Assembly (NCBI RefSeq): GCF_018476905.1
Contig: NZ_JAHCVK010000015.1
Location: forward strand, 1-35,735
Source of the DNA: Geomobilimonas luticola
Lineage (GTDB): Bacteria > Desulfobacterota > Desulfuromonadia > Geobacterales > Geobacteraceae
Direction of reading: 5' to 3'
DNA length: 35,735 nt
Shown here piece after piece: positions 30,429 through 35,735 of this stretch. The position numbers and the translations under genes are program-made. The number at the start of each line of letters is the position of its first letter. The stretch's first letter is position 1. Under the pieces are notes generated by a model. It had not been told where the DNA came from and did no database searches. It was given only the letters and a program-made list of their open reading frames with translations.

Positions 30429-33400
30429 TTACGGAGCGACCACCCGCGTATTGTACTCGAGCTGATACTGGGTATGCTCCGGATCCGTCGGGTACGCCTC
30501 CGGCGCAGGGGGCGGATAATCGCTCATGGCATGGAACGGCAGCGGATCGAGGTATTTGTAATCCTTGAAATCCTTGTAGTAGAGATCGGCTTTAAGGATG
30601 AAGCTCCTTGCTCTGCCGGCCTGGGGTGCGGAAAGAGCCGGGAACGACAATTTGAGTTTATCCGCATAGTTCATGATGACATATTTGTCATCCCTTTGTG
30701 TCAGCAGCGCCCCCACATCACCGTACCTGGTGAAATTGCCGTATCCGAAAAAGTCTGGATTGGTGGGAAGGCTCGTATCACCGGCTGCCATACGATTGAG
30801 TATTGAGGGTATGGAAAGAATCGAATTCCCGCCGAATTGCAGATCGGCGGAAGATGCCTGCACCTCCTGCATGGTGACACCCACTGGTGCTGAGTCATCC
30901 ATCCTGATCCGGTCGAACACCCACACCTGTGCTTTCTTGATACCCAGGTGCAACCTGACACGATGATCGGAACTCAGGAACTTGTTGGACATGTCAACAA
31001 CCATGGTCTTCAGGTCACCCATGGGCATGCCGAAGGTCTGGACCTTGACCCAGGCACCGCTGGCATCAACCACTTCCGCATAGGGCTGGATGGACAGAGT
31101 TGAGAGATACAACTTGGAATTGATGTCCTGCCAACCGTCTATCACCAATTTGGCATGTTCCGGATGCTGAATCGTACCGAAATCAAAAGTGTAGTAATTG
31201 TCGGGGTCATCCGGCGTCATTGGCGCCGGATTGTCGTCCACCGAGAGGACGGCAGAGAGGATATCATTGCCATATTTGTCGGTCGCTGTTTTGGGCAGAA
31301 CAGGATCCTTGATGGTGTATATCCTGAAGGGATCCGCATACCCGTAATAATAGGTATTTTCGGCACCCGATGACACGATCTGGTATCCGCGCGGGTAATC
31401 GACAACCAGTAATTTGGCCTCATCCAGGAAAGTCGCCTCCGGCAGAGACTCCCAGATATTCACCCGGTATTTCTGGTCCGTATCAGGGACAAGACTGTCA
31501 AGAACTATGTAGGATGGCTGATAAAGCGTTACATTCCTGGCAGCTTTTTTGATCTGGGATATTGCCGGTCCTTGCAGATCTGTTTCATATTTGAACTCGG
31601 TACCATTCCAGGAATACACCAAGGGACAACTGCTCTTCGGGCAGATACCAGTATCGGTGATACTCAAGGAATTGACCGACGACCAGGGGCCAACGGACAA
31701 GTTAAGGGGATTCCGCGCCTGTACCCGCCAGTAATAGGTGTTGGTCGTAGTAAGCCCCGCCCCCCATGAAGTTGCGGCAATCCAGCCGGACGCATAGGTA
31801 ACCGTGGTAAATGTGGGATCAGTACTCACCTGAACGCTGTACTCTACGGGCGTACCGATGGCACTCCAGTTCAGATAGATGTAGTAGTAGTTGCTGCAAC
31901 TCACATCGGAGAAGCCGTTCACTGGCGTTGTCAGCACCGGTGCCGGCGGAGCAGCGCCATCCGACATGATGAAGCTTTGCACGGTAGACCACGCCGAAAC
32001 CGGATCCTGAGCCGTGGTGTGGCTCCCGTCCCGCGCCTGAACCCGCCAGTACCAGGTGGCATTGGTGGCAAGGGTCGGCGTCCAGCTGGCCCCGGATATC
32101 CAGCCGGAACTCTGCTTGTTGGCGCTGTTGAAACTGCTGCTGGTATCAACTTCCACGCTATACTGGATCGGGCCGGCGTCCGGGTCGGTGGAAGCGTTCC
32201 ACTGGAGGGTGACCGGCGTACTCGTCGCACTGACCATGTTGGCATGTGCCACAAGAGTCGGAACCGTTGGGGGGACAGAGACGTAGAAGGTTTGATCGCC
32301 CGAGGTTATCGATCTGCCGGAACCGGACACTGAGCGTACCTGGAAGTGGTAGGTACTGTGATTGACCAATGCCGAAAACTGCACACTGTGGCCTGCTACA
32401 AGGGAACTATTGCCGGCCGTCAAACCGTAGCCGGCCGTGAGGCCATAGTCGACATAGGAGGTCGCCACCAGATTGGTACCCCAGGTTATGGTTGCATAGA
32501 CATTGCTGAGTGCTGCCACGAAGTTCCCTGCCGACGGGCCCGTGGTAATGGCTATGGGAGGCTCATAGGCCCATGGCGTCACCACGTTCCACCCCTGGTC
32601 AGTACCGTTGCCGGTGTTGCTTTCGTGACAGGAGGGCCAGTAGGTACCGGGATTACCATCGCCATAGCTATCATAAACTCCGGGTATCCGGCCATTGCCA
32701 TAACCGACATCGCCATAACTGGACCACTGCACATAGGCGGACGGGGTATACTGCGTACGCCCCTTATGTCGTGAATCGAGACAGTTGGAGACCATCAGAC
32801 GGGGAAGTACCGAGCTGGTATGGGGCGCATGGCACTTGGAACAGGTGTAGGTATGCTTGATTGTCCCATTGGCAGTTTTCCACCCCTTGACCGACTCATG
32901 AATCCGGTCCTTGCTCTTCCAGGTATGGGTTGTGCCGTCGGTGAGACTTCCCTTCGAATGGCAGGTAAGACACAAACCCGCAAACTGGTCGTCCGACTCA
33001 TTGACTCCGGTGACCGCATCGCCGATACGCGAACCGAAGGTATTCTGGTCGATGTGATAGGTGTTCGGATCGTTCCATGGCAACCCGGTCTGAGGCGAGT
33101 TATTCTTGGGCGACACATCCTCCTTGTAGGGAGAGGTGAGCCAGGTACCCTTGAGGAGCGGCACCGCATACTGCTGATTGGCTCCCAGGGTAGGACTCAC
33201 CCCATGGGGGTCGTGACAGGGGGTGCAGAGCCCTTCGACGGCCCCCTCCGGATTGCTGGAGAGGGGGGACGAGGCACCGAAGTGGCCACCCTTAACGAGA
33301 TTCATCTTCTTGTAGGAATATCTCGTCTTCGCACCTGCAGTACTGTATCCCATGTAAGGGGAATCCCAGTAGCCGAGGATAGGCTGGCTCGCCCCGTAGG

Positions 33401-35735
33401 TGGAGGTATATCCCCAAGGGGTGGTATACCCCCGGAAGGCAACCGCCTGGGTCGGAGTGGCACTCATGTGGCAGTCGAGACAGATGCTGGCGCCGGGGCT
33501 GCGCACATTCTTGTCCGCCGTGCTCCCCCCCGCCTGGGGCTTGTAAGTGGTTGCATAGCCACCGATCCCCTTGACAGTCTCTTTCAACAGTCCCCCACGT
33601 TTGTTCCCCGTGGCACTGGAGTAACGGCTGGTGATCCCCGCCACGCTGGAGCCGTGGGAGTTGTGGCAGTCATAGCACTGGACCCCGGTTGTGCCGCTGG
33701 TGTTGGTGATGGCACCGTCCACGCCGGTGGTGGTGTTCCACCCCCGCTGGTTACCCGCCGCGTTGCCGTGGGCCGACAGGGACTTGGCAATCCGCTTCTG
33801 GGCCGCGTTGGTTACGGTGGAGTATTTCCCCCAGGTGGTCTTTTCGGTCTGGGCATAGCGGGCGGCGACGCTGGTCCCGTCCCAGGCGTACTGCTTGGGG
33901 GTCTTGCCGTCGCCGAAGGGGTCGGTGGCGTTGTTCTGGTCGCTGTGGCACCCCAGGCAGTGGCTGGTCACTTTCTCGATCTCGCCCCGCGACCCGTCGG
34001 CGGTGTACTGGACGGCGGTGGCCCCGGCGGTGAAGGTGGTCGGACGGGCGGCGGCACCGTAGATGACCAGGTCTACCGGCGAGCCGGAAGCGGCCGCTCC
34101 GCCATGATAGGCGCTGTTGATGGTGCCGTTGCTGTTGGCCTCCCAGTGGCACTGGTAGCATTTGGCGTCGGTCAGCTCTCCCTGGACATGGTGGGAGCTC
34201 CCCCCGAATTGGCCGGTGACCGCTGCACGGCTACCCTGGGCTACGGAGTGGCAGCCGAGGCAGGAGCTTGCCCCCCACTGGGCGCTGGTGGCGCCATGGC
34301 AGGATATGGCACTGCAGGAGCCCCCAGCCGCGTTGAAGGTATAACTGAAGGATGCCCCGCCACCCGGATTGACGTTGTAGGCCCGGTTGACGTGGTTGGC
34401 GACACCGGTGATGGTGGTACCGTCAGTGGTGGTGGCATTATGGCAGCTGTTGCAGGTAAAGTTATGCCGCTGGTGGCTGTTGGCCTTGGGCAAGCCGTTC
34501 GCGTACGCTGGTGGATTGCCGTGGCATCCGGAACAGGTCATGGCGCCCGAACCCCAATTGGAAGTGGTAGTAGCCGGGACGGTGCCAGTGGCAACAGAGA
34601 TACCGTTGCTGTGACAATAGAGGCTGGAGCAGGCACCATAGCCGTCACCGGGTGCGGGAGTGCCCGTGTAGGCGGCCGTTACGCCGTACATTGGAGGGAA
34701 CTTGACGTCGACCCGGTAATCAACGTGCGAGGAGCTCCCATTGTGGCAGACGGAAGCACACCCCGTCAGGCTGTCGGAACCAACGTAGTTATGGCACGCG
34801 GCGCACCGCGCCGGCCCGTTGGCACCGCCGCCGACGGCGACCGTAAGGTACTGCAGATGCTTGGTATGGCTGCCGGAACCGACCTCGGGTGACCCCATCC
34901 CTCTCCCCGCCCAGTAGGAATGCCCCTCGTCGGCAAGATGGCAGGCGCCACAGGTTCCTTCAACACGGTTTCCCCATGTGGGATTCTTGTATTCTCCCGG
35001 CAAGCCGGTCAGCGGTCCACCGGTAGCGGTCTGGACAACGCTGTGGCAGTAGAGGTTGCTGCACTGGCCGTACGATGCACTTGGCACGGAAGAAGCGGAA
35101 CCGTTCGCCGCGCCTCGGTAGTTCGCCCCAACAAGCAAGGGATAGGTCGTCGAGTCGAATGACCATTCCGCCTTGCCATCCACATGCCCGGCAGGGTAGG
35201 CACCATGACAGACAGTACATGCCTGTTGCCGTCCGTAGACGTAGTTGTTGAACGGCGGATCACCGGAGGGAGCATACCAGTACTGGCCGCTACCGGTATG
35301 GGTCTTGTGGCTCCCCCGCAAGGGAGGAGTTGTCATGCTTGCCCCGTGACAGGTGCCGCACTGACCGGAAGAGCTGTTGTTCCAGGCCGGGGTTATGGTG
35401 GTTCCCCCGTTCCTGTCATTGGCCACGCTCATGGTGGCACCGTGGCAGTATACATTGGAACAGGTGCGGGTAGCGGTATCATAGGCAGCAGATGAGCCGG
35501 CCAGGATGCCGGTGGTGTCCTTATACACATCCTGGAAGGTGCCGGTATTGTGGCTGTTCCCCTTGTGGCACTCGGTGCAGCTGTACTGGTAGTTCACCCC
35601 ACCACCGGCGTGACGCCGGTGCGGAGAGCTGGTCTCGTCAACCCCGGCATACCCTGCCGCCGCGGCCGGCGGCGGATAGCCGTGACAGCTGGAACAGCTG
35701 GCGGAGAAGGACCCGATGGCACTCTGGTGGCCGTG
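30429..35735 (-). CDS. Giant multihaem c-type cytochrome with fibronectin-III-like domains, N-terminus beyond window
   Basis: At least 1768 residues; the reading frame stays open to the window edge, so start and signal peptide are not seen. From 35735 to about 32830 I count 16 CXXCH motifs, four CX4CH motifs (such as CSNVYCH and CSAISCH) and one CX3CH (CASVCH). Two further sites are degenerate: CLDSRH, and a PSCH without the first Cys. Alternating CX4CH and CXXCH is a Geobacter cytochrome trait. About 32565-31655 encodes three fibronectin-III-like domains (YYWRVQARNP and similar). The last 400 residues form an unrecognised domain starting CPKSSCPLVYSW. The likely role is extracellular electron transfer at or outside the outer membrane; that is inference. 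It has its own terminator. Confidence 0.9.
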   Translation of the reverse strand, partial: HGHQSAIGSFSASCSSCHGYPPPAAAAGYAGVDETSSPHRRHAGGGVNYQYSCTECHKGNSHNTGTFQDVYKDTTGILAGSSAAYDTATRTCSNVYCHGATMSVANDRNGGTTITPAWNNSSSGQCGTCHGASMTTPPLRGSHKTHTGSGQYWYAPSGDPPFNNYVYGRQQACTVCHGAYPAGHVDGKAEWSFDSTTYPLLVGANYRGAANGSASSVPSASYGQCSNLYCHSVVQTATGGPLTGLPGEYKNPTWGNRVEGTCGACHLADEGHSYWAGRGMGSPEVGSGSHTKHLQYLTVAVGGGANGPARCAACHNYVGSDSLTGCASVCHNGSSSHVDYRVDVKFPPMYGVTAAYTGTPAPGDGYGACSSLYCHSNGISVATGTVPATTTSNWGSGAMTCSGCHGNPPAYANGLPKANSHQRHNFTCNSCHNATTTDGTTITGVANHVNRAYNVNPGGGASFSYTFNAAGGSCSAISCHGATSAQWGASSCLGCHSVAQGSRAAVTGQFGGSSHHVQGELTDAKCYQCHWEANSNGTINSAYHGGAAASGSPVDLVIYGAAARPTTFTAGATAVQYTADGSRGEIEKVTSHCLGCHSDQNNATDPFGDGKTPKQYAWDGTSVAARYAQTEKTTWGKYSTVTNAAQKRIAKSLSAHGNAAGNQRGWNTTTGVDGAITNTSGTTGVQCYDCHNSHGSSVAGITSRYSSATGNKRGGLLKETVKGIGGYATTYKPQAGGSTADKNVRSPGASICLDCHMSATPTQAVAFRGYTTPWGYTSTYGASQPILGYWDSPYMGYSTAGAKTRYSYKKMNLVKGGHFGASSPLSSNPEGAVEGLCTPCHDPHGVSPTLGANQQYAVPLLKGTWLTSPYKEDVSPKNNSPQTGLPWNDPNTYHIDQNTFGSRIGDAVTGVNESDDQFAGLCLTCHSKGSLTDGTTHTWKSKDRIHESVKGWKTANGTIKHTYTCSKCHAPHTSSVLPRLMVSNCLDSRHKGRTQYTPSAYVQWSSYGDVGYGNGRIPGVYDSYGDGNPGTYWPSCHESNTGNGTDQGWNVVTPWAYEPPIAITTGPSAGNFVAALSNVYATITWGTNLVATSYVDYGLTAGYGLTAGNSSLVAGHSVQFSALVNHSTYHFQVRSVSGSGRSITSGDQTFYVSVPPTVPTLVAHANMVSATSTPVTLQWNASTDPDAGPIQYSVEVDTSSSFNSANKQSSGWISGASWTPTLATNATWYWRVQARDGSHTTAQDPVSAWSTVQSFIMSDGAAPPAPVLTTPVNGFSDVSCSNYYYIYLNWSAIGTPVEYSVQVSTDPTFTTVTYASGWIAATSWGAGLTTTNTYYWRVQARNPLNLSVGPWSSVNSLSITDTGICPKSSCPLVYSWNGTEFKYETDLQGPAISQIKKAARNVTLYQPSYIVLDSLVPDTDQKYRVNIWESLPEATFLDEAKLLVVDYPRGYQIVSSGAENTYYYGYADPFRIYTIKDPVLPKTATDKYGNDILSAVLSVDDNPAPMTPDDPDNYYTFDFGTIQHPEHAKLVIDGWQDINSKLYLSTLSIQPYAEVVDASGAWVKVQTFGMPMGDLKTMVVDMSNKFLSSDHRVRLHLGIKKAQVWVFDRIRMDDSAPVGVTMQEVQASSADLQFGGNSILSIPSILNRMAAGDTSLPTNPDFFGYGNFTRYGDVGALLTQRDDKYVIMNYADKLKLSFPALSAPQAGRARSFILKADLYYKDFKDYKYLDPLPFHAMSDYPPPAPEAYPTDPEHTQYQLEYNTRVVAP

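Noticed and set aside
32820-34892. 690-codon plus-strand open frame
   Set aside because: It is antisense to the multihaem cytochrome, has no ribosome site and gives a low-complexity Gly/Val/Arg product. The minus-strand frame has regular haem motifs.

Overview
The window looks like a Geobacter-type member of the Desulfuromonadia. The grounds are high G+C, a very large multihaem c-type cytochrome with mixed CXXCH and CX4CH haem motifs, many sigma-54 response regulators, a fur / feoB / zinc-ribbon / DtxR-FeoA iron cluster, and a NikR operator of the form reported for deltaproteobacteria. Nearly all genes are on the minus strand. No rRNA, tRNA, CRISPR array or intact transposase was seen.

Layout. 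(1) 1-2351: cheY-like regulator, cheW and a methyl-accepting chemotaxis protein cut by the window start, in one minus-strand operon behind a good sigma-54 promoter. (2) 2701-8081: a sigma-54 response regulator, divergent from a periplasmic-binding lipoprotein and a Cache/PAS histidine kinase. Together these could form a ligand-to-kinase-to-regulator chain that drives the che operon. (3) 8141-8614: a P460-type monohaem cytochrome. (4) 8723-15480: a heavy-metal RND efflux operon, in transcription order a Cys/His-rich exported protein, outer membrane factor, His-rich adaptor, RND pump and a PII-like protein without the uridylylated tyrosine. (5) 15558-15963: palindromic repeats around a 3' remnant of a DNA methyltransferase gene. 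(6) 15990-24090: metal uptake, comprising a Fur-box porin, a NikR-box ECF nickel transporter (NikMN-Q-O), a DtxR-FeoA fusion, a zinc-ribbon peptide, FeoB and Fur. (7) 24257-24412: a tiny plus-strand gene divergent from fur, with an in-frame TGA followed by a hairpin of bacterial SECIS geometry. It is a candidate selenoprotein and the most novel item here. (8) 24476-28727: a histidine kinase, sigma-54 regulator, TlpA lipoprotein, CcdA and VOC protein in one run. (9) 28818-30187: a small conserved-looking protein and a long-chain polyprenyl diphosphate synthase. (10) 30429-35735: a giant multihaem cytochrome with fibronectin-III-like domains, its N-terminus beyond the window.

The middle of the window is a metal-homeostasis region: efflux (RND), outer membrane entry (porin), nickel import (ECF), ferrous iron import (Feo) and two metal-sensing regulators. 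Fur boxes at the porin, feoB and fur promoters, plus the NikR box, supply the visible regulatory logic. All functional calls come from reading motifs and translations; no database search was made.
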